Positions 50,726 through 60,194 of a stretch of 64,000 nucleotides of DNA are shown one piece after another. The DNA is from Nocardia acidivorans NBRC 108247 (GTDB lineage: Bacteria > Actinomycetota > Actinomycetes > Mycobacteriales > Mycobacteriaceae). Location of the stretch: positions 62,001-126,000 of the forward strand of contig NZ_BDAW01000023.1 in the NCBI RefSeq assembly GCF_001625085.1, read 5' to 3'. The first letter of the stretch is position 1, and each line of letters starts with the position of its first letter. The notes under the pieces were generated by a model that had not been told where the DNA came from, ran no database searches, and worked only from the letters and a program-made list of their open reading frames with translations. The position numbers and the translations under genes were made by a program.

Positions 50726-51493
50726 TCAGTGCAGCCCGCGACGGCGGTACAGCGCACCCGCGGCCAGATAACCCGCCAAACCTATTCCGGCACACCACAA
50801 CAGCGCCGTCACCGGGTTGTGCCCCACCGGCGTGCCCATCAGCAGGCCGCGGACGGTCTCGGTGATCGGGGTGATGGGCTGATGTTCGGCGAAGCCGCGC
50901 AGCCAGCCCGGCAGGGTGTGCAATGGGACGAAGGCACTGCTCACGTACGGCAGGAACATGAAGCTGAAGGTGAATCCATTGGCCGCCTCCGGATTCGGGG
51001 CGAGCAGGCCCAGGGCGGCGGCCAGCCAGGAGAGCGCCAGGATGAAGATCGCCAATAGACCGAGCACGCCCAGCCAGCGCAGCGGATCGGCGGTGGGGCG
51101 GAACCCCAGCGCCACCGCCACCAGAATCACCAAGCCGGTGGTGATCATATTGCGCAGGACGCTCTCGGCCACATGACCGGTGAGCAGTGACGAACGCGAG
51201 ATCGCCATGGCGCGAAAACGATCGACAATGCCATTGTGCATATCGGTGGAGACGCTCACCGCCGTGCCGCCCGCCCCGAAACCCGCGCAGAGCAGGATGA
51301 TTCCGGGCACCACATAGTTGATGTACTTACCGCCCACATCGAACGCGCCGCCGAAGACGTAGACGAACATCAGTAGAATCATGAGCGGGATGACGATGGT
51401 CATCAGCAGGGTGTCCGGACTGCGCAGCGTATGCCGGAAACTGCGGCCCATCATGGTGGTCGAATCCTGGGCCGCGCGAACCACAGTGCTCAC
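50726..51493 (-). CDS. ABC-2 type exporter permease (DrrB-like)
   Basis: A 255-residue membrane protein with six helices. 'RHTLRSPDTLLMTIVIPLMI' near the N terminus and the central 'VVPGIILLCAGFGAGGTAVS' with MHNGIVDRFRAMAISR are typical of daunorubicin-resistance (DrrB) and ABC-2 permeases. It overlaps the ATPase gene by ATGA. It probably exports a drug or lipid. Expression is likely controlled by the divergent TetR repressor. Confidence 0.9.
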   Translation of the reverse strand: MSTVVRAAQDSTTMMGRSFRHTLRSPDTLLMTIVIPLMILLMFVYVFGGAFDVGGKYINYVVPGIILLCAGFGAGGTAVSVSTDMHNGIVDRFRAMAISRSSLLTGHVAESVLRNMITTGLVILVAVALGFRPTADPLRWLGVLGLLAIFILALSWLAAALGLLAPNPEAANGFTFSFMFLPYVSSAFVPLHTLPGWLRGFAEHQPITPITETVRGLLMGTPVGHNPVTALLWCAGIGLAGYLAAGALYRRRGLH

Positions 51494-52440
51494 AGCTGTG
51501 CGCCTTTCGAGGAGTTGCCGGTCAGAGCGAAGAAGACATCGTCGAGATCCGGTGTGTGGATGGACAATTGGCCGATGGCGAGATCACGATCGTCGAAATG
51601 CTCCAGCAGTCTTCGGATATCGCCGACACTGCCGTCCGAGGGAATTTGGAGTACCAGTTGCTCGAGATCGGCCTCCGCGCTCGGCAGCGCGTTGGCGGCC
51701 GCCACCAGGCCCTGTTCGTCGGCGAATCCGATGCGGATATGGCCGCCGGGGGCGAGCTTCTTCAACTCCGCCGCGGTGCCCTCGGCCACAATGCGACCGT
51801 CGTCCAGCACCGCGATGCGATCGGCGAGCTGATCGGCCTCCTCCAGATACTGGGTGGTGAGGAAGACGGTGACGCCCTCGCTCACCAGCGCCCGGATCAC
51901 CGACCATAATTCGCGGCGGCTGCGCGGATCGAGCCCGGTGGTCGGCTCGTCGAGGAAGATGATGCCGGGATCGCCCATCAGGCTCATGGCCAGATCCAGG
52001 CGGCGCACCATTCCGCCGGAGTAGGAGCCGGTGCGTTTGCCGGCCGCCTCGGTGAGGTCGAACTGCTTGAGCAATCGCGTTGTGCGCCTTGCCGTTTCCC
52101 CGCCACCGAGATGCAGCAGCCGACCCGCCAGGCGGAGATTCTCCTCGCCCGTCAGCACCGGGTCGACGGCCGAGGACTGGCCGGTGACGCCGATGATGCG
52201 GCGCACCGCATCGGGCTGTCGCATCGGATCGAAACCGCCGACCCGTACCCGCCCGGCATCGAGCCTGCCGAGGGTGGCGAGAATGCGGACCATGGTGGTC
52301 TTGCCCGCGCCGTTCGGCCCGAGTAGCGAAAAGACCGTTCCGGCAGGGACATTCACGTCGATGCCACGCAGCACCGGATGTCCGCCGAAGGATTTTCTCA
52401 GCCCGGCCACTTCGATGGCGGGCTGTTGAGTGGTTGTCAT
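51490..52440 (-). CDS. ABC exporter ATP-binding protein (DrrA-like)
   Basis: A 316-residue ATPase: Walker A LGPNGAGKTTMVR, signature YSGGMVRRLDLAMSL, Walker B IIFLDEPTTGLDP and a C-terminal regulatory extension of about 90 residues characteristic of DrrA-type drug or lipid exporters (ending in DLDDVFFALTGNSS). It pairs with the downstream permease. The start is at 52440, right at the edge of the operator region shared with the TetR gene. Confidence 0.92.
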   Translation of the reverse strand: MTTTQQPAIEVAGLRKSFGGHPVLRGIDVNVPAGTVFSLLGPNGAGKTTMVRILATLGRLDAGRVRVGGFDPMRQPDAVRRIIGVTGQSSAVDPVLTGEENLRLAGRLLHLGGGETARRTTRLLKQFDLTEAAGKRTGSYSGGMVRRLDLAMSLMGDPGIIFLDEPTTGLDPRSRRELWSVIRALVSEGVTVFLTTQYLEEADQLADRIAVLDDGRIVAEGTAAELKKLAPGGHIRIGFADEQGLVAAANALPSAEADLEQLVLQIPSDGSVGDIRRLLEHFDDRDLAIGQLSIHTPDLDDVFFALTGNSSKGAQL

Positions 52441-52452
52441 GGGAACCCCGAA

Positions 52453-52505
52453 TCAGAAAACTGTATATGTCCTACACTTTGTTTATAGGCTACACAGTTT
52501 TCTGA
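52453..52505. promoter_or_regulatory. Inverted-repeat operator between the DrrAB and TetR genes
   Basis: TCAGAAAACTGT (52453-52464) and ACAGTTTTCTGA (52494-52505) are perfect 12-base arms 29 bases apart. Inside lie two similar 12-mers, TATGTCCTACAC and TATAGGCTACAC. The AT-rich block is the only promoter space for both divergent genes. Confidence 0.65.
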
Positions 52506-52546
52506 ATGGCGCAAGATGTGTAGGAGTACGAGAACAGGAGGGTCGA

Positions 52547-53278
52547 ATGGATCGGCACGACGAACGCGTCCTGCCCAAGGCGGTCAAACTGATGTGGAAC
52601 CTGGACGATCCCGGCACCCGCGGCCCCAAACGCGGTATGAGCCTGGACCAGATCATCGACGCGGCCGTCACGATAGGCGACGCCGAGGGGTTCGCCGCGA
52701 TCTCCATGGGCCGTATCGCCAAGGAACTCGGCTTCACCCCCATGTCCCTCTACCGCTATGTCGACAGCAAGGACACCCTGGTCGACATTCTGCTGGACCG
52801 CGTCATCGGCCCGCCCCCGGTCCTGCCCACCGGCAGCGGATGGCGCGCGGGCCTGTCCGCATGGGCCTGGGCCGAATTCCGCACCATCCAACGGCACGAC
52901 TGGTGGCTGGACATTCCCATGACCGGTCCCCCGCTGGGCCCGAACAATATGGACTGGCTCGAAACCGGCATGTCCGCCCTCGCCGATCTCCCCATCCCCG
53001 AACCCCAGCGTCTACAACTGCTGGTCAACCTCTCCTTCTTCGTCATAGGCCGAGCCCGCTTCCTGCGCGACACCCTGAATAACCTCGAGGACGAAAAGGA
53101 CTACACCGCCATCCTGAGCCGAATCCTCGACCCGGCCCGCTACCCCGCCGTCTCCAGCGCCGTCACCAACCGCGCCTTCGAAGATGACGATATGCACTGG
53201 GAGGAAGGCGATTTCGGCTTCGCCCTGGATCGCCTCCTGGACGGGTACGAGCACTACATCACCAATTACTCCCGCTGA
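52547..53278 (+). CDS. TetR family repressor, divergent from the DrrAB-type exporter
   Basis: A 243-residue TetR regulator. The HTH is 'AISMGRIAKELGFTPMSLYR' with YVDSKDTLVDI, the classical TetR(D)-like form that precedes a TetR_C domain. ATG 52547 is the start, with AGGAGGG upstream. It should repress the exporter and itself through the operator at 52453-52505 and release on binding the exported drug. Its late codons include several ATA and AAA. Confidence 0.9.
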   Translation: MDRHDERVLPKAVKLMWNLDDPGTRGPKRGMSLDQIIDAAVTIGDAEGFAAISMGRIAKELGFTPMSLYRYVDSKDTLVDILLDRVIGPPPVLPTGSGWRAGLSAWAWAEFRTIQRHDWWLDIPMTGPPLGPNNMDWLETGMSALADLPIPEPQRLQLLVNLSFFVIGRARFLRDTLNNLEDEKDYTAILSRILDPARYPAVSSAVTNRAFEDDDMHWEEGDFGFALDRLLDGYEHYITNYSR

Positions 53279-53303
53279 AGCAGGGGTCGGCGGCTCAAAT
53301 CAG

Positions 53304-53335
53304 AACGGCCCCCGGCGAATTCGCCGGAGGCCGTT
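53304..53335. terminator. Bidirectional terminator between the TetR and der genes
   Basis: AACGGCC (53304-53310) and GGCCGTT (53329-53335) enclose the perfect palindrome CCGGCGAATTCGCCGG. The long hairpin sits between two convergent stop codons. Confidence 0.7.
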
Positions 53336-53352
53336 CATCGGGCGTGGTACGC

Positions 53353-54768
53353 CTACTTCTTGCGCTCGCGCTTCTCGCGCACGCGGACGTTCACCTGCAC
53401 CGGTGAACCGTCGAAGCCGAACTCCTCACGCAGCCTGCGCTCGATGAACCGGCGGTAACCGGCCTCGAGGAAGCCCGTGGTGAAGAGCACGAACGTCGGC
53501 GGGCGGGTGGACGCCTGGGTGGCGAACATGACGCGGGGCAGTCGGCCACCGCGCATGGGCGGCGGCGTCGCGGCCACCACCTCTTTGAGCCAGTTGTTCA
53601 GGCGGCCGGTGGAGATGCGCTTATCCCACGATTCGAGGGCGGTCTCCATGGCCGGAACCAGCTTCTGCACGGCACGACCGGTGTGCGCGGAGATATTGAC
53701 CCGCTGCGCCCAGCGCACCTGCACCATTTCGCGATCGATCTCGCGCTCGAGCTGTTCGCGCCGATCCTCATCGACCAGATCCCACTTGTTGTAGGCGATC
53801 ACCAGCGCGCGACCGGTCTCGGCCACCATGGAGATGACGCGCAGATCCTGTTCGGTCACCGGCTGCGAGGCATCGATGAGCATGACCGCCACCTCGGCGG
53901 CCTCGACCGCGGACTTGGTGCGCAGCGAGGCGTAGAACTCGGTGCCGCTGGCATTGGCCACCTTACGGCGCAGACCCGCGGTATCGACGAAACGCCAAGG
54001 CTTACCGCCTAATTCGACCAGCGTATCGACCGGATCGACGGTGGTGCCCGCGACATCGTGCACTACCGAGCGCTCCTGGCCCGAAAGCTTGTTGATCAGA
54101 CTGGATTTGCCGACATTCGGTTTGCCGACCAGCGCCACGCGCCGCGGGCCGCCGAGCGGATTGCCGCCCTCACGCGGGGTTTCGGGTAGCACCGCCAGAA
54201 TATCGTCCAGGAGATCACCGGTACCGCGACCGTGCGCGGCCGAAACCAGTTTGGGCTCACCCAGACCCAGCGACCACAGCGCCGCCGCATCGGATTCCAG
54301 CTTCTGATTGTCGACCTTGTTGGCGACCAGGATCACCGGGGTCTTGGAGCGGCGCAACACCTTTGCCACCGCTTCATCGGTGGCGGTCGCGCCGACCACC
54401 GCGTCCACGACCACCACGATGGCGTCCGCGGTCTGCATGGCGATCTCGGCCTGCCGGGCCACCGACTGCTGCAACCCCTTGGCGTCGGGCTCCCAGCCGC
54501 CGGTGTCCTGCACCAGGAATTTGCGTCCGGCCCAGGTGGCCTCGTACGAGATGCGGTCGCGGGTCACGCCCGGCACATCCTCGACCACCGCTTCGCGGCG
54601 GCCCAGAATACGGTTCACCAGCGTGGATTTGCCCACGTTCGGCCGGCCGACAATGGCCAGCGTCGGCATGGGCACATGTTCGGCGTCCTGCTCGCCCTCG
54701 AATTCGGCCAGATCCCAGTCGGTTTCGTCCGACCAAATGCCGTCACCGGCGAAGGTGTCCTGCGTCAC
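53353..54768 (-). CDS. der: Ribosome assembly GTPase Der (EngA)
   Basis: A 471-residue double GTPase needed for 50S subunit assembly. First G domain: G1 [10 protein letters not shown]3 DTGG, G4 NKVD; second G domain: G1 [10 protein letters not shown]3 DTAGL, G4 NKWD; then a KH-like C-terminal domain ending in a basic tail. The 30-residue acidic N-terminal extension is common in actinobacteria. It overlaps cmk by 4 bp and is the last gene of the parA-scpAB-cmk-der operon. Confidence 0.97.
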   Translation of the reverse strand: MTQDTFAGDGIWSDETDWDLAEFEGEQDAEHVPMPTLAIVGRPNVGKSTLVNRILGRREAVVEDVPGVTRDRISYEATWAGRKFLVQDTGGWEPDAKGLQQSVARQAEIAMQTADAIVVVVDAVVGATATDEAVAKVLRRSKTPVILVANKVDNQKLESDAAALWSLGLGEPKLVSAAHGRGTGDLLDDILAVLPETPREGGNPLGGPRRVALVGKPNVGKSSLINKLSGQERSVVHDVAGTTVDPVDTLVELGGKPWRFVDTAGLRRKVANASGTEFYASLRTKSAVEAAEVAVMLIDASQPVTEQDLRVISMVAETGRALVIAYNKWDLVDEDRREQLEREIDREMVQVRWAQRVNISAHTGRAVQKLVPAMETALESWDKRISTGRLNNWLKEVVAATPPPMRGGRLPRVMFATQASTRPPTFVLFTTGFLEAGYRRFIERRLREEFGFDGSPVQVNVRVREKRERKK

Positions 54769-55502
54769 TGCGCGCCTCCTGCCGAAATCTGCTGCCGCAC
54801 AACGCGAAACAGCTCGTCGATAACCTCGTCCTTGTTCAGCTCGCTGGTGTCGACCAACACCGCGTCCTCGGCGGGACGCAGCGGCGACACCTTGCGGGTG
54901 GAATCGAGATTGTCGCGGCGCTGCACATCGGCCAGCACCGCCTGATAATCGTCACCGCGACCCTCCGCGATGTTCTGCGCGTTGCGACGCAGTGCCCGCG
55001 CCTCGGCGGACGCGGTCAGATAGACCTTCACATCGGCCGCGGGCAATACCACGGTGCCGATATCGCGGCCCTCCACCACGATTCGGCCCGCGGCGGTCAC
55101 CATATCGCGCTGCAACGCGACCAACTGCTCCCGCACCTCCGGCACCGCGGACACCGCGGAGACGGCCTTGGTCACCGCATTGCCGCGGATCTCACTCGAC
55201 ACATCCTCACCGTCGAGCAGAATCACCTCGCGGCTCGGATCGGTGCCGATGGTCAGCGGCAATTCCTTGACCGCCGCCACGATCGCGTCCGCGTCATCGA
55301 GGTCCACACCGCTGCGCAGCACGCGCAGGGTCGCCACCCGGTACATCGCGCCGGTATCGAGATAGCTCGCCTCGAGGCGCGTCGCCAGCTTGCGCGACAC
55401 GCTCGACTTGCCGGTGCCGGACGGACCGTCCATGGCCACCACCAGCGGGGAGACGCCCGTCAGCCCGCCGAGCCGATCTTTCACAGATCCCACACCGTTC
55501 AC
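54765..55502 (-). CDS. cmk: Cytidylate kinase
   Basis: A 245-residue (d)CMP kinase: P-loop [18 protein letters not shown]-binding [13 protein letters not shown], and [13 protein letters not shown] with the lid region [13 protein letters not shown]. It phosphorylates CMP and dCMP in pyrimidine salvage. ATG 55502 overlaps the preceding pseudouridine synthase gene by 4 bp. The position equals Rv1712. Confidence 0.96.
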   Translation of the reverse strand: MNGVGSVKDRLGGLTGVSPLVVAMDGPSGTGKSSVSRKLATRLEASYLDTGAMYRVATLRVLRSGVDLDDADAIVAAVKELPLTIGTDPSREVILLDGEDVSSEIRGNAVTKAVSAVSAVPEVREQLVALQRDMVTAAGRIVVEGRDIGTVVLPAADVKVYLTASAEARALRRNAQNIAEGRGDDYQAVLADVQRRDNLDSTRKVSPLRPAEDAVLVDTSELNKDEVIDELFRVVRQQISAGGAQ

Positions 55503-57253
55503 AACGACACCGCCTCGTAGAGCTTCCCGATTTCGTCACGACCGAGCACCCGCAGCGCACCCGGGCGCTGATCACCCAGCGCCACCGGACCCACATGGGT
55601 GCGCACCAGCGCGGTCACCGGATGGCCGACCTCGGCCAGCAGGCGGCGCACAATGTGCTTGCGACCCTCGTGCAGCACGATCTTCACCAGCGACTTGCCC
55701 TGGCCGACCTCGAGCACCTGGAACTTGTCGGCCTTGGCCGGACCGTCCTCCAGCTCGACGCCCTCGCGCAGCAGTTTGGCCACGTGGCGCTGATTGACCT
55801 CGCCGTTGACCGTGGCCAGGTAGGTCTTGGAGACCTCGTACGACGGATGCATCAGGCGGTGCGCCAGATCCCCGTCATTGGTGAGCAGCAGCAGCCCCTC
55901 GGTATCGGCGTCCAGGCGGCCGACGTGGAACAGGCGCTGACCGGCCGCGATGCGCTCGGCGACGATATCGCCGACGCACGGGCGGCCCATCTCGTCGGAC
56001 ATGGTGGACTGCCAGCCCTTGGGCTTGTTCAGCGCCAGGTAGACCTGCTCGTCACGAACCACGACACGCACACCATCGACACGAACGACGGCGTTCTCCG
56101 GATCGATGCGCAGACCCTGCTCGCGCACGATGCGACCGTCGACCTCGATCCGACCGGCCTCGATCATGTCCTCGGCCACGCGCCGCGAGGCGACGCCGGC
56201 CTTGGCGAGCACCTTCTGCAGGCGTTCGCCCTCGCCCCACGGCAGCTTCTTCGGGTTCTCCTGCACGGCCTCGAGATCGACATGCTGATGCCGGGCGGGC
56301 TTGGCATTGCTGAGCATCACCGGCAGCGCCGGGGACGGGCGGTGCACCTTGGCCTTCTTGGGCGTGGGCGCGGTACTCGGCGCGAGCGGACGCCCGCCGC
56401 CGATTCGACCGCGCGCGGCATTGCGATCCTGACCGAATCCGGTGCGATCGGCGCCGAATCCGGTGCGGCCCTGCGTACCTCGCGCATCGCCGCCGCGCGG
56501 CGCGCCGCCGCGGGGGGCCGAACCACTTCGCGAATCACCGAATGATCCACCGCCACTGCGTGATCCGCCACGAGCGCCGTCATAGGAACCGGCACCGCCA
56601 CGCGAATCACCGCGTGCGCCTTGGTATCCGCCGCGCGAACCCTCGTAGGAGCCGCCACGCGAGGAACCGCCACGCGAGTCGTACGAGCCCGAACCACCGC
56701 GCGAGCCCTGGTAGCCCGAGCCACCGCTCGATCCACCGCGCGAACCCTGGTAGCCCGAGCCACCACTCGATCCACCACGCAAATCCTGATAACCGGAGCC
56801 ACCGGTCGATCCGCCGCGGGAACCCTGATAACCGCCGGTCGACGCACCGCGTGAGCCCTGGTAGCCCGAGCCACCGCTCGATCCACCGCGCGAACCCTGA
56901 TAACCGGAGCCACCGGTCGATCCGCCGCGGGAACCCTGGTAACCCGAACCGCCGCGCGAATCACCGCGTGAGCCTTCGTAACCGGAGCCACCGCGCGAAT
57001 CGCGCGAGCCCTGGTATCCACCGCGCGAACCTTCATTGGATCCGCGAGACGAGCCGCTCCCCCACGACTGCGAGTCTCCGCGTGATCCACCGCGGGCGGC
57101 CGAGCCGCCACCACGGGTATTTCCACTTCCATATGAATCGCCGCCCCGTGCGGACCTGTCGGTCCCTCGGGCGGACTGCGAACCGCGGCTGGGCGGTTCG
57201 AATCCACGTTTCCTACGTTCCGGTGTGCCATCTCGGCGAGCGGGAGTATTCAC
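55499..57253 (-). CDS. Pseudouridine synthase (RluB/RsuA family) with a large RGG/Gly-Ser repeat N terminus
   Basis: A 584-residue protein. The last 250 residues are a standard S4 domain ([20 protein letters not shown]) and RluB/RsuA catalytic domain ([20 protein letters not shown], catalytic Asp in RLDADT). The first 300 are low-complexity Gly, Ser, Arg and Tyr with many RGG and about 13-residue units like [12 protein letters not shown]. Orthologues normally have short basic N termini. RGG stretches bind RNA and can drive condensate formation. It sits between scpB and cmk as in M. tuberculosis (Rv1711) and probably modifies 23S rRNA. Confidence 0.92.
   Translation of the reverse strand: MNTPARRDGTPERRKRGFEPPSRGSQSARGTDRSARGGDSYGSGNTRGGGSAARGGSRGDSQSWGSGSSRGSNEGSRGGYQGSRDSRGGSGYEGSRGDSRGGSGYQGSRGGSTGGSGYQGSRGGSSGGSGYQGSRGASTGGYQGSRGGSTGGSGYQDLRGGSSGGSGYQGSRGGSSGGSGYQGSRGGSGSYDSRGGSSRGGSYEGSRGGYQGARGDSRGGAGSYDGARGGSRSGGGSFGDSRSGSAPRGGAPRGGDARGTQGRTGFGADRTGFGQDRNAARGRIGGGRPLAPSTAPTPKKAKVHRPSPALPVMLSNAKPARHQHVDLEAVQENPKKLPWGEGERLQKVLAKAGVASRRVAEDMIEAGRIEVDGRIVREQGLRIDPENAVVRVDGVRVVVRDEQVYLALNKPKGWQSTMSDEMGRPCVGDIVAERIAAGQRLFHVGRLDADTEGLLLLTNDGDLAHRLMHPSYEVSKTYLATVNGEVNQRHVAKLLREGVELEDGPAKADKFQVLEVGQGKSLVKIVLHEGRKHIVRRLLAEVGHPVTALVRTHVGPVALGDQRPGALRVLGRDEIGKLYEAVSL
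56560..57200. repeat. Low-complexity RGG-coding repeats within the pseudouridine synthase gene
   Basis: Near-identical 36-39-bp units such as GAACCCTGGTAGCCCGAGCC recur, encoding [12 protein letters not shown]. Unit length varies and phase is always kept. This is coding repeat sequence, not a CRISPR array. Confidence 0.85.
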
Positions 57254-57264
57254 GTTGTCCTATT

Positions 57265-58206
57265 TCAATCCTCGGTGCCGAGATCGATATCCGCCTCGGC
57301 TGGTTTTTTCAGCCTGGTGTACCGGGGGTCGGTGTCCAGGCTCTCGTTGATCTCGTCGATCAGGTCGACGCCCGGGAGCAGCGGTGCCAGCGGCGGAAGA
57401 TCCGCCAGGGACGCCAGCCCGATCCGTTCCAGGAACAGTTCGGTCGTGACGTACAGGGTGCCGTTGGTCTCCGGGTCCGTTCCGGCCTCCGTGAGCAGTC
57501 CCCGCGCCAGCAGGGTTCTGATCACGCCGTCGATATTCACGCCGCGCACCGCACTCACACGGGCCCGGGTAACCGGTTGACGATAGGCGATCACCGCCAG
57601 GGTTTCCAAGGCAGCGCGAGTGAGCTTCGAACGTGCGCCGTCCAACAGCATACGTTCCACGTAGGGAGCGAACTCCGTCCGCGTGTAGTAACGCCAGCCG
57701 TCGCCGACGAATCTGAGATCCATGCCACTGTGGCGCTCGGTCAATTCCCGGGACATCAGCCGCAGGGTGGTCTCGACGCGGCGGGCACTGTCGTTCAGGG
57801 CCGAGGCCAGCAGTTCCACCGGTGCGGGGGCGTCCACGACCAGCAGCATCGCCTCCAGCGCGCTGCGAAACTCGGCCTCATCGAGGGTGTCGGACTCCGA
57901 TTCGCCGACTTCGTCATCGAGTTCGAGACGGGTCTGCTCGGGCATCGCGGGCGGCTCGGTCTCGACGGGACGCGTTCCCACGGCGCTCTGCCGGGCGGCC
58001 GCGATGATCGCCTCGGCGACCGATGTCACGCCGCCCGCACCGTGGGCAAGCTCACTCGAACCGTGGGCGGTATCGCTCGCGCCGTGGGCGGTATCGCTCG
58101 CGCCGTGGGCGGTATCGCTCGCGCCGTGGGCGATATCACCCAGGACATCGCTCACGCCCGCGGTGTTCTCGGTCGCGTCGCCCGGGTTCGGCACTGACTC
58201 GGTCAA
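57265..58206 (-). CDS. scpB: Segregation and condensation protein B
   Basis: A 313-residue ScpB, the winged-helix kleisin partner in the SMC condensin complex. The conserved part covers residues 110-290: 'FRSALEAMLLVVDAPAPVEL', ALETLAVIAYRQPVTRARVS and 'GLLTEAGTDPETNGTLYVTT'. The N-terminal 70 residues are an unusual repeat (SDTAHGA units). It overlaps scpA by 4 bp. It acts with ScpA and Smc in chromosome organisation. Confidence 0.95.
   Translation of the reverse strand: MTESVPNPGDATENTAGVSDVLGDIAHGASDTAHGASDTAHGASDTAHGSSELAHGAGGVTSVAEAIIAAARQSAVGTRPVETEPPAMPEQTRLELDDEVGESESDTLDEAEFRSALEAMLLVVDAPAPVELLASALNDSARRVETTLRLMSRELTERHSGMDLRFVGDGWRYYTRTEFAPYVERMLLDGARSKLTRAALETLAVIAYRQPVTRARVSAVRGVNIDGVIRTLLARGLLTEAGTDPETNGTLYVTTELFLERIGLASLADLPPLAPLLPGVDLIDEINESLDTDPRYTRLKKPAEADIDLGTED
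58043..58140. repeat. 21-bp tandem repeat coding for SDTAHGA units in ScpB
   Basis: Three exact copies of a 21-bp unit plus two variants encode (SDTAHGA)n followed by SSELAHGAGG. The repeat keeps the scpB frame and lies in its poorly conserved N terminus. Confidence 0.85.
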
Positions 58207-59111
58207 CCCCAGTCCTCCTCGATGGTGATCGGTTCGGGTCGATCGCCCGGCTCACCCACATAGCTCACCGACAGCGGGCCGAGCGGATCGGACTGATCGA
58301 ACTCGATCGTCTTGCCGCGGTACAGCTCCAGCAGGGCCAGGAAGCGGGCGACGATCTGCACCGCGACCTCACAGTCGTGGCAGATCTCCGCGAAGGTGGT
58401 CCAGCCGCCGATACCGCGACTCTTCAGCATTTCCAGTACCAGGGCGGCCTGTTCGGCGACCGAGATGGAGTGGTTGTGCAGGTGGTCCAGGCCCACCGTG
58501 GGAGTCGGGCGGGGGCGGAACGCGGCCGCGGCGACCTCCGCGAAGCCCGCGGCATCCACTCCCAGCGTAACGTCCGGCAACAGCTCCAGGTAGCGCTCTT
58601 CCAGCGAGACCGCGCGCGGATAGCGTTGCAGCGCAGCCGCCTCGAGTTCGCCGAGCAATTCCGCGACCTGTTTGAAGGCGCGGTACTGCAGCAGCCGGGC
58701 GAAGAGCAGGTCGCGGGCGGAGAGCAGTTCGAGGTCTTCCTCATCGGTGACCTCGCCCGAGGGCAGCAGGCGCGCGGCCTTGAGATCGAGCAGGGTCGCC
58801 GCGACGACCAGGAATTCGGTGGTCTGATCGAGGATCTTATCCGCGCGCAGGCCGGTCTTCTCGGACATGCCGGCGGTCAAAGCCTTGGTGTAGGCGATGA
58901 ATTCGTCGGTGACCTTGTGCAGCGCGACCTCGGTGACATCGAGTCGCCGCGAGCTGATGAGCTGCAACAGCAGATCGAACGGCCCCTGGAAGTTGCTCAG
59001 CTGCAGATGAAATCCGGTCTTTTTGTCTGAATTGACGGATTCAACAGGCTGTTCCGCCGCGACAATATCCGCGACCACCTCGGAGGTCGCGGGTTCGAGC
59101 GCATCGTTCAA
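58203..59111 (-). CDS. scpA: Segregation and condensation protein A
   Basis: A 302-residue kleisin. 'FHLQLSNFQGPFDLLLQLIS' is the N-terminal Smc-contacting region, followed by LEFL-like helices (TTEFLVVAATLLDLKAARLL) and a C-terminal winged helix ('AVQIVARFLALLELYRGKTI'). ATG 59111 overlaps the parA-like stop by 4 bp. It bridges Smc heads together with ScpB. Confidence 0.95.
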   Translation of the reverse strand: MNDALEPATSEVVADIVAAEQPVESVNSDKKTGFHLQLSNFQGPFDLLLQLISSRRLDVTEVALHKVTDEFIAYTKALTAGMSEKTGLRADKILDQTTEFLVVAATLLDLKAARLLPSGEVTDEEDLELLSARDLLFARLLQYRAFKQVAELLGELEAAALQRYPRAVSLEERYLELLPDVTLGVDAAGFAEVAAAAFRPRPTPTVGLDHLHNHSISVAEQAALVLEMLKSRGIGGWTTFAEICHDCEVAVQIVARFLALLELYRGKTIEFDQSDPLGPLSVSYVGEPGDRPEPITIEEDWG

Positions 59112-60031
59112 CGGCCCGACCGGAAGATGACTTCCCGCGCCATGGCCCGATACGCTTCCGCGCCACCGGATTTCGGCGCCCAGGTGGTGATCGGCTCACC
59201 GGCGACCGAGGCGTCCGGGAAGCGCACGGTACGCGAGATCACCGTGTCGTAGACCAAATCACCGAAGACCTCGACCACACGCGTCATCACCTGCCGCGAA
59301 TGCAGGAGCCGGGCATCGAACATGGTGACCACGATGCCGTACAGGCTCAACTCCGGATTCAACCGGTCCCGCACCTTCTCCACGGTGTCATTGAGCAGCG
59401 CCAGGCCGCGTAGGGAGAAGTATTCGCATTCCATCGGAATGATCACACCGTCCGCGCAGGCCAGCGCATTCACGGTGAGCAGACCCAGCGACGGCTGGCA
59501 GTCGATCAGGATGTAGTCGTAGCGATCCCGCAGCGGCCGCAGTGCCCGCCCGAGGGTGTGCTCGCGGCCGACCTCGTTGACCAGCTGGATCTCCGCCGCC
59601 GACAGATCGATATTGCTGGGCAGCAGATCCATCTGCTCGACCTTGGTATTGATCAGCACCTGATCCACCGTGACCTTGCCCGGCCCGACCAGCAGATTGT
59701 GCACGGTCATATCCAGATCGTGATGTGCCACGCCCAATCCGGCCGAGAGCGCGCCCTGCGGATCCAGATCCACCAGCAGCACCCGCCGGCCGTATTCGGC
59801 CAGTGCCGCACCGAGATTGATGGTCGAGGTGGTCTTGCCGACGCCACCCTTCTGATTGCACATGGCCACGATGAGCGCGTCCCCGGTGTGGTCCGGCGGC
59901 GGGGGCTCCCCGATCTCACGCAAAGGACGTCCGGTCGGACCGACCGCACTGTTGGCGGCCAGTTCCGGCGCCTCCCACAGGGTTTGCGCGGCGGTTTCGA
60001 TCCGCTGGCCCGCACCACCGGCTTTCGTCAC
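59108..60031 (-). CDS. ParA/Soj family ATPase upstream of scpAB
   Basis: A 307-residue ParA-type ATPase. The deviant Walker A is NQKGGVGKTTSTINLG, Walker A' is VDLDPQGALSAGLG, and Walker B is YILIDCQPSLG. The GTG at 60031 is chosen because AAGGAG lies 8 bases upstream; the longer frame is Arg/Pro-rich and unlikely to be coding. No ParB is adjacent. Positional orthologue of Rv1708; it may help localise condensin or origin regions rather than be the main ParA of the oriC locus. Confidence 0.9.
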   Translation of the reverse strand: MTKAGGAGQRIETAAQTLWEAPELAANSAVGPTGRPLREIGEPPPPDHTGDALIVAMCNQKGGVGKTTSTINLGAALAEYGRRVLLVDLDPQGALSAGLGVAHHDLDMTVHNLLVGPGKVTVDQVLINTKVEQMDLLPSNIDLSAAEIQLVNEVGREHTLGRALRPLRDRYDYILIDCQPSLGLLTVNALACADGVIIPMECEYFSLRGLALLNDTVEKVRDRLNPELSLYGIVVTMFDARLLHSRQVMTRVVEVFGDLVYDTVISRTVRFPDASVAGEPITTWAPKSGGAEAYRAMAREVIFRSGR

Positions 60032-60194
60032 GTCCGCTGCTCCTTCGACGTTCCTGCCCTTGCCCCGCCCGATCCGGTATGCCGGTGGACGACGTGCCCG
60101 ACCGCGTGCGCGATCCGGTACCCAACAGACGCTACCGCCTGTCGGCACCAGACCCACGCTCGGACACGCACCCTGAACCCGCACTTCAGCCCGG

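Noticed and set aside
56560..57200. Possible CRISPR or minisatellite outside genes
   Set aside because: Units vary in length by multiples of three, keep the reading frame and join smoothly to the catalytic domain.
56542..58197. 551-residue plus-strand frame with repeated [15 protein letters not shown] units
   Set aside because: The repeats are only the reverse of the RGG-coding repeats of the pseudouridine synthase; the rest is antisense to scpB.
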